Of a DNA stretch of 37,995 nt, positions 1 through 9,122 are shown in pieces. The stretch comes from Candidatus Curtissbacteria bacterium (lineage in GTDB: Bacteria > Patescibacteriota > Microgenomatia > Curtissbacterales > GWA2-41-24). The notes under the pieces were generated by a model. That model worked only from the letters and a program-made list of their open reading frames with translations, had not been told where the DNA came from and searched no databases. A program made the position numbers and the translations under genes. The stretch's first letter is position 1. Each line of letters starts with the position of its first letter. The stretch is from positions 1-37,995 of the forward strand of contig JACPEV010000018.1 in the NCBI GenBank assembly GCA_016183325.1. The letters are read 5' to 3'.

Positions 1-1332
1 ATTATCGGCGGAAACATTCGCGAATGGAGACAAGGTAACGACGTCTCTCCGACAATCAATAGTGTTAACGATTCTAATTCTCAAGAAGTATTTCGAGGCC
101 TGCCCAATACTTTTCTTGGAGGACCGGCGGTAATTGATATGTTGAGTGTAAACTTACCACAAAATTTCCAAGGAAAAACATTAAAAAAGATCACCCTGAC
201 TGATATCATTATTCTTCCTCATCCGACAACTGGTCCGGGATCCGCCCCAGGGTTCATATGGATGGGACTGACCGTCCAGGGTTCTGTCGTCTCACCTACC
301 CCTACCCCTACCCCCACCCCCGTCCCCATCCCCTTCCTCGATTTGCCATGGGATTATCAAGGGAAAACGTTTGAGAATGCGGGCCTTGATCCGGTCTCAT
401 GGTTCGACCATGAATATCCATTACAAAATGTTTCTTGTTGTGAAGAACAGGTCAAGAACTACACTGGCAACACCATAAGTAAACCATATAGATCTCACAA
501 TGGATACGATTATGGACTCAAAAATGGCGTTGAGCTAAACACCCCAGTCTTAGCAGCGGCCTCAGGTACTGCAACTTTCTCCGATGATTGTGGAGCATGT
601 GGGAATATGATTCTCATCGACCATGGTAACGGTTATCAAACAAGATACCTTCATTTACAAAAGGATGGATTGATCGTTTCCGAAGAAGGTGAAGATCATA
701 AGGTATCCGTAGAAAAAGGTCAACAAATTGGCAAAACCGGTATGACTGGCAAGGCAACCGGTCCTCATATTCACTTTTCAGTCTTTCAAGATACCGATGG
801 TGATGAATCTTTTGATGATGAAAATCCTTACGGAGTAACAGATCCGCTAGGATGGGAAGGAAGTCTTCCTGATCCCTGGAGTGAATACAAGTTTGAAGGC
901 AATCCTGATGATGAAACTGATGATAAAACCGGTACGGCAAGTTTTAATCTGTTTATCAAAAGAGCTGCTCCTCAAACTGTTGCCGTTGACCAAAATGGCG
1001 GCACCTTCACTTTCGGTAATCTTGAGGTAACCGTTCCTGCGGATACCGTAGTTGCTCTTTCCAAACTAAGCAACAACTGGGGTCCCTTTGAATCAATCAA
1101 AGATTCAATAAAAAGTATCATCCCCTCATTCTTCCTTGAATTGAAAGACAGTTCCGGCCAAAAGATCACCCAATTCTCCAAGCCAGTACAAATCTCCTAC
1201 GATTATTCCAGTGCCGATCTAAAAAACATCGATGAAGATAGTTTGCAACTTTATTCATTTAACGATCAGACTAACCAGTGGGATCCAATTGCCACCATCC
1301 TGGACAAAATTAACAAAATCGCCAGGGGGTAG
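1..1332 (+). CDS. M23 (LytM-type) metallopeptidase, 5'-partial and 3'-frameshifted
   Basis: The frame is open from base 1, so the gene begins outside the window; the track start at 139 is only an internal ATG. After a beta-rich N-terminal part and a Thr-Pro linker (about 297-336), an M23 domain follows. It has the zinc ligands expected of the family: an H-x3-D motif in SHNGYDYG and an H-x-H motif in GPHIHF, with LIDHGNGYQTRYLHL between them. M23 enzymes cut peptidoglycan cross-links, so this is probably a secreted cell-wall endopeptidase. A ZU5-like beta domain follows (VDQNGGTFTFGNLEVTVPAD). The frame stops at TAG 1330-1332 right after a run of five G. The missing C-terminal part continues in another frame, listed separately. 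The M23 call is firm; the ZU5-like label is tentative. Confidence 0.85.
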   Translation: MIGGNIREWRQGNDVSPTINSVNDSNSQEVFRGLPNTFLGGPAVIDMLSVNLPQNFQGKTLKKITLTDIIILPHPTTGPGSAPGFIWMGLTVQGSVVSPTPTPTPTPVPIPFLDLPWDYQGKTFENAGLDPVSWFDHEYPLQNVSCCEEQVKNYTGNTISKPYRSHNGYDYGLKNGVELNTPVLAAASGTATFSDDCGACGNMILIDHGNGYQTRYLHLQKDGLIVSEEGEDHKVSVEKGQQIGKTGMTGKATGPHIHFSVFQDTDGDESFDDENPYGVTDPLGWEGSLPDPWSEYKFEGNPDDETDDKTGTASFNLFIKRAAPQTVAVDQNGGTFTFGNLEVTVPADTVVALSKLSNNWGPFESIKDSIKSIIPSFFLELKDSSGQKITQFSKPVQISYDYSSADLKNIDEDSLQLYSFNDQTNQWDPIATILDKINKIARG

Positions 1333-2081
1333 CACCAACAACCCAAGTTTTAATCAGTGGAGAAAAAGGCCAAGATAATTGGTACCGTTCCGATGTCACA
1401 GTTGAGTTAAACGGTCAAGACAATGATGGCGGAATTGGTCTGCAATATACTCTCTACACCATTAACGGCAATGACTGGTTCGAGTACACTTCTCCACTGG
1501 TTTTTAAAGATGAAAGGACCTTTCAAATTACCTATCAATCATTCGATAAAGCCGAAAACAAAGAAGAAAGGCAAACCCTAATATTTCATATCGACAAAAC
1601 TGCGCCTGAAGCAAAAATATATATTGATCAAGATAAACAGGATTTAATTATCGAAGGTCTTGATCAAAATCAGACTACGGTAGATCGAGAGGACGCTTTC
1701 GCTAAGAAACAAGATGATGCAATTTATACAATTACCGATCTTGCCGGTAATAGTCTGGTTTTAGAGGTAAGAGATAGAGATAAGGCGAAACAAGATACAT
1801 TTAAGATCTATTCCCTAAAATACAATCAGGACTTACCAATAGAGTTGCCGGATAATCACTATAATGTGAAGTACAAGGGCAAAAAGAATAAGTTAAATGT
1901 TGATGAACAAAATTTTGTGATCTGGGGCGAAGTCAAAATAAGGATTAGATATGATCGCAAGAAAGACCAAAGCACAATCATGACCAAAGAGTCAGGCAAA
2001 GAAAGAATCAAAGAGGTAAAAAACGGCTTAATCTTGTTGCAACTTACCACCAATCAAGGTAATCTGGAATATAGCTATTGA
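1326..2081 (+). pseudogene. Out-of-frame C-terminal Ig-like (OmpL47-type) region of the M23 peptidase
   Basis: Frame 3 is open without a stop across the TAG of the peptidase and on to TGA 2079-2081. It encodes about 250 residues with no plausible start at its head. The protein starts APTTQVLISGEKG and contains WYRSDVTVELNGQD and YTLYTINGNDWFEYTSPL, the pattern of OmpL47/Ig-like repeats that often follow peptidase domains on secreted proteins. Adding one G to the G5 run at 1325-1329 would join both parts into one protein of over 690 residues. The track entry at 1845-2081 is just the end of this segment from an internal TTG. It could be a true frameshift mutation, a -1 slip site, or an assembly error in the homopolymer. 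Confidence 0.75.
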
Positions 2082-2083
2082 CA

Positions 2084-2680
2084 ATGAAAAACCTTGCCCG
2101 AAAAGGGAACATTTTAATCGTTGTAGCGATTGCTGCACTAATCACAATTGGGGCAGCATTATATTTCAAGGCAAACCCAAATACTTCAACGTCACCAAAA
2201 GAGCAATACAGCGAGTCACCTCGACCAAAAGAAACAATCAATAATAATTTTAAGAGTTATACCAGTCAAGCGTTAAAAATTTCCTTCAAATACCCGAGTG
2301 ATTGGTTCATAGATGACCGCTACCAAATGGTACTCCTAGCCAATTATCAGACCAACTTAAACAGAGACGATAGACCAAAGGACAATCAAATTGAGATTTT
2401 GATAAATAACTTCTCTAATTGTTTCCCCACTCTAGAAGAAGATTTAATTGATCCTGCCTGTGGACAAGGTAAAGTCAAAAATAAGATTATCTCAAAAGAT
2501 GTTAAGCAAACTTCCGGAGGGCACTTTCTTAAATATACGCTTGACTCATACGATGAAAATCAAAGGATTCAATATTTTTTTCAAAAAGGCGAAAAGATTT
2601 TGGATATCGAAAAACAGCCTGACCCTTCCCAATTTGAAAAAGAATTTGACGAAATCGTTAATTCAATTAGGTTTCTATAG
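2084..2680 (+). CDS. Membrane-anchored PsbP-like protein
   Basis: The track start at 2078 is a TTG overlapping the upstream stop; ATG 2084 is more likely, giving 198 residues. A short basic leader (MKNLARKG) precedes one hydrophobic segment at about residues 9-28, then a polar linker, then a domain starting ALKISFKYPSDW and ending FDEIVNSIRFL. The aromatic-YPSDW start and the hydrophobic I(V)xSIRF end are typical of PsbP-like or similar small beta domains that are common in CPR exported proteins. The likely location is outside the membrane, anchored by the N-terminus. It lies two bases after the peptidase-derived reading frame, so the two may be cotranscribed. Function is unknown. Confidence 0.6.
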   Translation: MKNLARKGNILIVVAIAALITIGAALYFKANPNTSTSPKEQYSESPRPKETINNNFKSYTSQALKISFKYPSDWFIDDRYQMVLLANYQTNLNRDDRPKDNQIEILINNFSNCFPTLEEDLIDPACGQGKVKNKIISKDVKQTSGGHFLKYTLDSYDENQRIQYFFQKGEKILDIEKQPDPSQFEKEFDEIVNSIRFL

Positions 2681-2787
2681 ACTAAAGGACTTGACCAAAT
2701 CGCCCAATCGTTTAGATATACCCCTTAACTCCTTCAACTTTAAGCTGTAGCCAGAATCTTCTTTAAAATTGTATACTCGTCTGGTGA

Positions 2788-4035
2788 ATGTTTCTAAAAA
2801 TTAAAAATCTTCTTTTTACCCAAACCGCCAAAGATAGCGCAATTGTCCTTTCGGCAACATTAATCAACGTTGTCGCCGGCGGCCTCTTTTTTATTTTTGT
2901 GCCAAGAATTCTCGGGCCTGCCGATTACGGTTTGTTTTCTGTGGTTATCCTTACCACTTTCGCTCTCGCGGCTTTTGCCAATTTCGGCATTGATACCGGT
3001 ATTCTAAGGTTTTTTAAAGCGGCCGATTCTCGAACCAATCAAATCCTCAAACTGGCACTCGAAGCCTATCTGGTAATCGGAATTGCTATCTTTATCGCGG
3101 GAATTTTTCTCTCATCCCTTCTGGCAAATTTTCTGGGTCAAGAAGTTCTTGAGCCGCTCTTTAGAATTGCTTTTTCCGGGCTCATTCTTATTCTTTTGAC
3201 CGATTTTTTTGTCGCAACTCTTCAGGCAAGAAAACAGTTTTTAAAAGCCTCAATCGTTCATGTATCTTCCAATATAGTGCGTCTTTCAATCCTTTTTGTT
3301 GCAGCTTATTTTTTTACAGTTAATCTCCACTTTTTAACAATTTTGTTTTTTGCAGTCTATATTATTTCCATTATCATCGGCAAAGGTTTTGTATCGTTCG
3401 ATTTTTTGTCGGCAAAAAATCATCGTCTGCAGATAAAGAGTTTTTTCGGATTTAATTTTTGGATAGCGGCATCTTTGGCAATTTCTTCAATCCCAATAGA
3501 TAATTACTTACTTTTGATGTTTGCCGGAGCGACTGTTACCGGAATTTATGCCGCGCCTTATAAGATTTTGACATCCCTCGATCAGTTTGCGGGTAACTTC
3601 AGCCGGGTTCTTGCCCCAAGGTTTGTCTCTTTCAATACCAATTCTCAAGCAAAAGAATTCGTCAAAAAAACTATTCCTATTGTTCTTTTCATTTGTTTTG
3701 GAATTTTGATGACGGTATTTGCAGCAAATCCAATAATTAACTTACTACTTGGCGCCCAATACACAGATTCAGTGCTGATATTCCAGATCATTGCCATAAG
3801 TTATATTTTCTATTTTGGCAATACCATACCTGTCAGCTTAATTATTTACTATTTTGGCCAATCAAGAACCGTCTTTTTAATAACCTTAATGGTTAAAACG
3901 GTTTGGGCCATTTTTTCTTTCATATTGATACCCATTTATCAGGCAACTGGTGCCGCTCTTGCCCATGTTATTGCCGCTGTTGTCTCCCTTTCGCTATTTA
4001 CTGCATATGCAGTTTGGCGACTGCAAAAAAAATGA
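2788..4035 (+). CDS. Wzx-like oligosaccharide flippase (MOP/MATE superfamily)
   Basis: This 415-residue protein is almost wholly hydrophobic, with about 12 to 14 predicted membrane segments. The N-terminal pattern SATLINVVAGGLFFIFVPRI followed by LGPADYGLFSV is the hallmark of the polysaccharide biosynthesis/flippase family (RfbX/Wzx). Members move polyprenyl-linked glycans across the cytoplasmic membrane. It is the first gene of the long + strand polysaccharide locus and overlaps the next gene by ATGA, so translation is probably coupled. A TATACT box at 2772-2777 ends 10 bases before the ATG, but I see no matching -35 element. No Shine-Dalgarno motif is obvious. Confidence 0.85.
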   Translation: MFLKIKNLLFTQTAKDSAIVLSATLINVVAGGLFFIFVPRILGPADYGLFSVVILTTFALAAFANFGIDTGILRFFKAADSRTNQILKLALEAYLVIGIAIFIAGIFLSSLLANFLGQEVLEPLFRIAFSGLILILLTDFFVATLQARKQFLKASIVHVSSNIVRLSILFVAAYFFTVNLHFLTILFFAVYIISIIIGKGFVSFDFLSAKNHRLQIKSFFGFNFWIAASLAISSIPIDNYLLLMFAGATVTGIYAAPYKILTSLDQFAGNFSRVLAPRFVSFNTNSQAKEFVKKTIPIVLFICFGILMTVFAANPIINLLLGAQYTDSVLIFQIIAISYIFYFGNTIPVSLIIYYFGQSRTVFLITLMVKTVWAIFSFILIPIYQATGAALAHVIAAVVSLSLFTAYAVWRLQKK

Positions 4036-4763
4036 CCAGTAAAGTTAAACTTTCGGTAATCGTCCCTTGCTACAACGAAGAGAGTCGCTTTCGGAAGGGG
4101 TTTAATCATTACTATTCTTACTTCAAAAAACAAAATTACTCCTGGGAATTAATTCTTGTTAATGATGGTTCGAAAGACCAAACTTTAAACCTCATGCATA
4201 AACTTGCCGGCAGCAAAAATAATGTAAAAATAATAAGTTACAAAACCAATCGCGGAAAAGGTTTTGCCGTCATTCAGGGAGTTAAAGCTGCCAAGGGTCA
4301 ATATATTCTCTTTACGGATATCGATTATTCAGTTCCTATTGATACGATTGAAAGTTTTTATAAATATTTCAAAAAGGGTTTTCCGGTGGTTATCGGTTCA
4401 AGACGTGTTAAAGGTTCAAAAATCCTAGTTAGACAGAATCTCTTAAGAGAACTTTTAGGGAGGGGATTTACTTTCTTAGTCAATTTATTAATTTGGGGTG
4501 TTCACGATGCCACCTGTGGATTTAAGGCGTTCAATAAAATTGAAGCCAAAAAGGTATTCCAGAAAATAACTATCTATGATTGGGCATTTGACGCAGAAAT
4601 ATTGTTTATTTGCCAAAAATTAGGCATAAAATTTATCCAAGTTCCTGTTAATTGGCGGGATGTTAGGGGAACAAAAGTGTCTTTGCTAAGAGACGTAGCA
4701 AAATCCCTCGTTGGTATTTTTAAAATCTGTTTGAATAATTTCTTTGGAGTGTATAGCAAGTAG
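4032..4763 (+). CDS. GT2 polyprenyl-phosphate glucosyltransferase-like (ALG5/DPG-synthase type)
   Basis: The track ORF starts inside the flippase. The true start is ATG 4032, overlapping the flippase stop as ATGA and giving 243 residues. Motifs in order: SVIVPCYNEE, LVNDGSKDQT, the metal-binding FTDIDYSVPID, GSRR, DATCGFKAF and VPVNWRD. The last two are characteristic of dolichyl/polyprenyl-phosphate glycosyltransferases of the ALG5 branch. These enzymes transfer a sugar from a nucleotide donor to a lipid phosphate at the inner face of the membrane. I see no C-terminal GtrA-like membrane domain. The product is likely the donor for the GT-C membrane enzymes encoded nearby (inference). The exact sugar cannot be read from sequence. 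Confidence 0.8.
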   Translation: MTSKVKLSVIVPCYNEESRFRKGFNHYYSYFKKQNYSWELILVNDGSKDQTLNLMHKLAGSKNNVKIISYKTNRGKGFAVIQGVKAAKGQYILFTDIDYSVPIDTIESFYKYFKKGFPVVIGSRRVKGSKILVRQNLLRELLGRGFTFLVNLLIWGVHDATCGFKAFNKIEAKKVFQKITIYDWAFDAEILFICQKLGIKFIQVPVNWRDVRGTKVSLLRDVAKSLVGIFKICLNNFFGVYSK

Positions 4764-6131
4764 ATGTTGATATTTCTTCCAATAGCTGTCCAGTTATATT
4801 TACTTTTAAATACCAGGTTCACTTTATGGCCAGAAATGGTAGTGTACCCGTTTTTAATGAATAATGGCTTTACACTTTACAAAGATATTATTAATCCGTA
4901 TCCACCCCTCTTCACTGGGTTTTTAGCAACTTTTTCTAAAATTTTTGGATATTCCCCTCTGCCATATCAATATCTTACTTGGATTTTAATATTATTAATC
5001 GATTTTTTGGTTTTCTTTATCTCTCAAAAAATATTTAAGAAATTTAGATATAGTTTTTTCTCTTTGATATTTTTTTCCATCGTCTCTATTCCATTTTCAA
5101 TAAATGGGCTATGGTTCGATTTAGTCCAAACACTGCCTATTCTTCTCGCTGTTTATTATTTCTATAAATTCACAAAAGAGCAAAATTCAGATAAATTGTT
5201 TTTCTCTATTTTATTCCTAACCCTTGCGTTTTTTATTAAACAACAAACTATCTGGCTTCTTTTTTGGTTTATGGCAATTTTAATCTTTAAATTCCGTTCA
5301 ACAAAAGATATCATTTTCAAAAATTCCAAGATATTCTTGCCCTTTTTTATCTTATTAATAATTCCAGTAATAATTTTTGCTCAAAAAAATTTATTAAAAG
5401 AGTATCTTTTTTGGAATTATTATTTTCCCTTTTTTCAAGCTTCTTCGATGCCGGGTTATATCCTAATTCCAACAGCAAAACAATTACTCGTTGTTATCTC
5501 TCTCCCATTATTTTTTTTGCCTTTAATTTTTAAAAAAAGATCCACAAAATTTTTCTTAGGATCAAGTTTTGTCAGTTTTTTATTTGCATATCCTAGGTTC
5601 GATTACTTTCATCTTGTTCCAGCTCTGGCAATTATGTCTATAGTAATATCTGAAAACTTTAAAGCCTTTGCTAAATCTCAATTATCGGTGAAATTAATAT
5701 TTCTGATAAGTCTAATTTTTCTTTCTATTCTGTTCACAAGATACCTTGCTAGAAACTGGACATCTGAAATTAGATTTTTTGAAAAAGATATCACCCAAAC
5801 TGCTCGATTTATTCAAAACATTACAGACTACGACGAAACTATCTACATTCAAAATGGTCCAGATCAACTCTTCCCGCTCGCCAACAGAATTCCTCCAAAA
5901 CCTTGGGCCGATGAATTTCCTTGGTATCTGGAAATAGCTGGCCTGCAAGATAGAGTCATTTCTGGAATTTCCCAGTCCAACCCAAGATTTATCGTTTTTA
6001 AACCTTATACAGTTGCCAAGCGTTATGAAATTGGAGCTTACACACCCGAAAAAATCGCCAATTACATCGAAATTAACTATCAAAACCTTTACCAAATATC
6101 TGAGTCCTTATGGTTAAAAATAAAGAAATAA
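4764..6131 (+). CDS. Multi-membrane GT-C-type glycosyltransferase-like protein
   Basis: The 455-residue membrane protein starts at the base after the previous stop (TAG-ATG), so it is probably translationally coupled. It has about 9 to 11 hydrophobic segments and a soluble C-terminal part. Near residues 33-48 it carries FTLYKDIINPYPP, which matches the first extracytoplasmic loop of many bacterial GT-C proteins (an acidic residue followed by a PP dipeptide). Such enzymes use polyprenyl-phosphate sugars on the outer face of the membrane. The classical DE/DD pair is not clear, so assignment to a CAZy family is uncertain. The 3' end overlaps the next gene by 22 bases. Base composition is more AT-rich than neighbours such as 12154-13587. 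Confidence 0.6.
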   Translation: MLIFLPIAVQLYLLLNTRFTLWPEMVVYPFLMNNGFTLYKDIINPYPPLFTGFLATFSKIFGYSPLPYQYLTWILILLIDFLVFFISQKIFKKFRYSFFSLIFFSIVSIPFSINGLWFDLVQTLPILLAVYYFYKFTKEQNSDKLFFSILFLTLAFFIKQQTIWLLFWFMAILIFKFRSTKDIIFKNSKIFLPFFILLIIPVIIFAQKNLLKEYLFWNYYFPFFQASSMPGYILIPTAKQLLVVISLPLFFLPLIFKKRSTKFFLGSSFVSFLFAYPRFDYFHLVPALAIMSIVISENFKAFAKSQLSVKLIFLISLIFLSILFTRYLARNWTSEIRFFEKDITQTARFIQNITDYDETIYIQNGPDQLFPLANRIPPKPWADEFPWYLEIAGLQDRVISGISQSNPRFIVFKPYTVAKRYEIGAYTPEKIANYIEINYQNLYQISESLWLKIKK

Positions 6132-8035
6132 AAGAACGAAAGCTTTTGGTTGCCCTTTTTATTATTTGCTTATCTTTTTTTGCTCCATTTCTCATAAAAC
6201 CCGAGCTTTTAACAACAAAAGATAATGATCTAGGACGAACTTATATCCCCATTGCAAATTTCATCCACAAATCGTTCGCAGATTATAAACAATTTCCCTT
6301 GTGGCGGTCTGACCAAATGATGGGAGAAACATTTATCGCAAATCCTGTTTCTTCAATTATTTATCCTGCAAATTTTCTATTTTTTTCAAACAATATTAAT
6401 TTGGCAATTATTATTTACTTATTGATCCATTTCGAGGTTGCAGCCATATCAACTTATTTTTTGGCAAAGTCCTTTAACTTATCACTTTTGTCCTCCTTTG
6501 GTGCGGCTATTTTCTATGCTTTTTCAATAAAAATGTTTTTTCATCTCTCAGCAGGTCACCTCACAATGATTGCCGCCTTTTCATATTTCCCGCTACTTTT
6601 TTTATCAGTCAGAAAAGTACTTTTTAAACAAAAATTTGGCTGGCAGGCAGTAGGGGCAATATCTCTAGCTTTCATTTATGCAACATATCCCACTATTTTC
6701 TTTTACAGCGTGGTTTTCATAATTCTTTATTTTATTTATTTTTGCTTGAGCATTAAAAAAATTACTTTAGACCAAACAACTGCCTTGATCTCCATGTTCA
6801 TTATCACTTTTTGTCTTTCAGCTATTGTCATATTACCCCAGTTAGAATTTGCTCCACTTTCAACCAGGTCTACCTTAAAAATAGAAGACGTCGCTTTACC
6901 CCTCTGGAATTTTAGGAGGTTTTTGACAAGTATTTTTTTGCCTTATCTTGATTTTAACAGTTTTGATCATGAATCATTTCTCTATCTTGGATTAGTTCCA
7001 ATATTTCTTTCAATTTACACATTTTTGAAACTTCCTAAATTTAAAAAATTATTTTTATTATCAATAGGTTTTTTAACTTTACTTTTCATTGTTGGTCTCT
7101 CAACTCCTTTTTTTGAACTTACTTATAAACTCGTTCCATTTTTAAAATATTCACGAATCACGACTCGGCTTTGGTTTGTAGTTGCCTTAGTCACCGCCAT
7201 ATTGGCAGCATTTGCTCTTGAAAGAATTAAAAATCAAAAATTCAAGCTTTTAATTATTGTTTTTTTTATTTTCGAGTCTTGTTTTATAGCTATTAGAAAA
7301 ATTAATAGTGTCCCAAGTTTAACATTCGCAAATGAGGAACTTTATAGGTACTTATTGCAAGATAATGATATTTTTAGAGTCTATTGCACAACTTATTGTT
7401 TTAATCCTCAACAAATTTCAAAATTTAAAATTCATCTCTTAAACGGCGAGACTCCAATCCAGGATGCAAAATTTATTAAATTTTTAGAGATAGCAGGTAA
7501 TTATAATTATTCGGATTTTGCAGTAATATTCCCCCCTTATCAGATTTGGCAACAAGAAAATCCCCCGATCCCATACTCCAAACTTTTGGGTCAGGCAAAT
7601 GTGAAGTATGTAGCCTCCACTTATCAAATAATAAGTTCGGAATTTGATTTTATTGACAAATTTGACAATATCTATTTATATAAAAATAAAAATTACCAAA
7701 AAAGAGTATATTTTAAGCTGTCATCCGATTCTGCTCAAATCGAAAAATATTATCCAAATAACGTTATTATAAAAGTAGAAAGATCATCTTCCACTCGGGA
7801 AATGATATTTTCGGAAAATTATTTTCCTGGATGGTATGCATATTTTGATCATCAAAAATACGAAGTTGAACCAGCGGATTATAATTTCAGGAAAATTATC
7901 ATTCCTCCTAATACAGAAATGGTTGAGTTAAAATATCAACCGCAGAGTCTTGCGGCAGGCAAGACTATTACTTTTGCAAGCGTTATAAGTTTGTTAATAA
8001 TTTATATCCATATTAGAAAAAGAAAAAATGGCTAA
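6110..8035 (+). CDS. YfhO-like membrane protein (GT-C-like)
   Basis: This 641-residue protein has roughly 12 hydrophobic segments and a C-terminal soluble beta domain. The first loop contains DNDLGRTYIPIANFIHKSF and FPLWRSDQMMGETFIAN, the D-x-x-x-x-x-x-P...P-LW...G pattern found in the YfhO family. The C-terminal SENYFPGWYAYFDHQKYEVE is also typical of that family. YfhO proteins are implicated in glycosylating lipoteichoic acid or surface polymers, probably from lipid-linked sugars. It overlaps its upstream neighbour by 22 bases and its downstream neighbour by 8. The specific reaction is unknown. Confidence 0.7.
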   Translation: MVKNKEIKERKLLVALFIICLSFFAPFLIKPELLTTKDNDLGRTYIPIANFIHKSFADYKQFPLWRSDQMMGETFIANPVSSIIYPANFLFFSNNINLAIIIYLLIHFEVAAISTYFLAKSFNLSLLSSFGAAIFYAFSIKMFFHLSAGHLTMIAAFSYFPLLFLSVRKVLFKQKFGWQAVGAISLAFIYATYPTIFFYSVVFIILYFIYFCLSIKKITLDQTTALISMFIITFCLSAIVILPQLEFAPLSTRSTLKIEDVALPLWNFRRFLTSIFLPYLDFNSFDHESFLYLGLVPIFLSIYTFLKLPKFKKLFLLSIGFLTLLFIVGLSTPFFELTYKLVPFLKYSRITTRLWFVVALVTAILAAFALERIKNQKFKLLIIVFFIFESCFIAIRKINSVPSLTFANEELYRYLLQDNDIFRVYCTTYCFNPQQISKFKIHLLNGETPIQDAKFIKFLEIAGNYNYSDFAVIFPPYQIWQQENPPIPYSKLLGQANVKYVASTYQIISSEFDFIDKFDNIYLYKNKNYQKRVYFKLSSDSAQIEKYYPNNVIIKVERSSSTREMIFSENYFPGWYAYFDHQKYEVEPADYNFRKIIIPPNTEMVELKYQPQSLAAGKTITFASVISLLIIYIHIRKRKNG

Positions 8036-9122
8036 AATCGCGATCTTAAGTTTCTATTCTCAAGTGGTTGAAAGAGGAGTAGAAACTTTTGCACTTGAAA
8101 TAGGCAAGAGACTCTCTCAAAAACATAAAGTTACAGTTTTTCATACCGGTCAGCAAAAAACACAAAATTTTGCGCAAATTAGCAAATCATCCGGCTTAAA
8201 TTTTGTTTCAATAAAAATGACATCTGCTTCTCCGATAAGCTCAAAGGGCTTATTGGGGAAACTCAATTTAGATAAACAATCATTCAGAATATTGGTTTTT
8301 ACTTTAAAAGTTTCGCCAATAATTTTTAAAAATAAATATGATTTGATCATTCCGTTAAATGGAGGATGGCAAATAGCCATCGTCAGAATTTTATCAAAAC
8401 TAACAGGCTCAAAAATTTTAACTTCTGGCCACGCAGGTGTCGGATCGGATGATGCCTGGAACCTTCTTTTTAGGCCAGACGTCTTTGTGGCTCTTACGTC
8501 TGCCCAAGCTAAGTGGGCTAAAAGACTTGCACCAGAAGTCAAAATAGCCCTCATCCCTAATGGAGTAGATTTGGCTAATTTCAATCCTAAAGTTAAAGCC
8601 AAAGATATCCCTCTCCAAAAGCCAGTTGTCATCTGCACATCTGCTCTGGTTCCATACAAAAGGGTAGAACTAACTATAAAAGCAGTCGCTAAAGCCAAAG
8701 ATCTTAGCCTACTTGTTTTAGGCGATGGTGAAATGAGAGGTGTTATTGACAGTGTCGGGAAAAGAATACTGGGCAAAAGGTATCTAAGGCTGGTAGTGCC
8801 GTACGATAAAATGCCTGCTTACTATAGAGCTGGAAATGTCTTTACGTTGGCATCAAAAACTGAAGCTTTCGGAATTTCCTACGTAGAGGCAATGGCCTGC
8901 AACCTGCCTGTAGTTACGACCTATGATAGTTCAAGGGAAGAAATCGTTGGACAAGCCGGTATTCTCACAAATCCTGTCGACATTGACCAGTATGCTAAAG
9001 ATCTCAAGATAGCCTCCCAAACAGAATACAGAAATATTCCATATAACCAGGCTCTCAAATATAGCTGGAATAAAATAGCCGGAAAATATTCTAATTTGAT
9101 AAATCAAATGTCACACGAATGA
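8028..9122 (+). CDS. GT4 family glycosyltransferase
   Basis: A 364-residue GT-B-fold enzyme. The N-terminal domain starts MAKIAILSFYSQVVERGVET, with a gap between motifs that fits a GT4 acceptor domain. The C-terminal donor domain has SALVPYKRVELTIKAVAK and the E-x7-E signature in EAFGISYVEAMACNLPVV. GT4 enzymes are retaining and use nucleotide-sugar donors in the cytoplasm. The ATG overlaps the YfhO-like gene by 8 bases, and the stop overlaps the next start as ATGA. A 208-codon ORF on the opposite strand is a shadow of this gene. Confidence 0.85.
   Translation: MAKIAILSFYSQVVERGVETFALEIGKRLSQKHKVTVFHTGQQKTQNFAQISKSSGLNFVSIKMTSASPISSKGLLGKLNLDKQSFRILVFTLKVSPIIFKNKYDLIIPLNGGWQIAIVRILSKLTGSKILTSGHAGVGSDDAWNLLFRPDVFVALTSAQAKWAKRLAPEVKIALIPNGVDLANFNPKVKAKDIPLQKPVVICTSALVPYKRVELTIKAVAKAKDLSLLVLGDGEMRGVIDSVGKRILGKRYLRLVVPYDKMPAYYRAGNVFTLASKTEAFGISYVEAMACNLPVVTTYDSSREEIVGQAGILTNPVDIDQYAKDLKIASQTEYRNIPYNQALKYSWNKIAGKYSNLINQMSHE

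Noticed and set aside
2078-2083. TTG start for the PsbP-like gene
   Set aside because: ATG 2084 is two codons later and gives the normal basic leader; nothing favours the TTG.
2685-2787. Possible - strand C-terminal remnant (SPDEYTILKKILA in one frame, then GYSLKLKELRGISKRLGDLV in another)
   Set aside because: It would need a frameshift, has no start, runs antisense into the flippase gene, and I cannot tie it to a family.
8150-8776. 208-residue ORF on the - strand
   Set aside because: It lies wholly opposite a clear GT4 gene with intact motifs, and its own sequence shows no recognisable domain.
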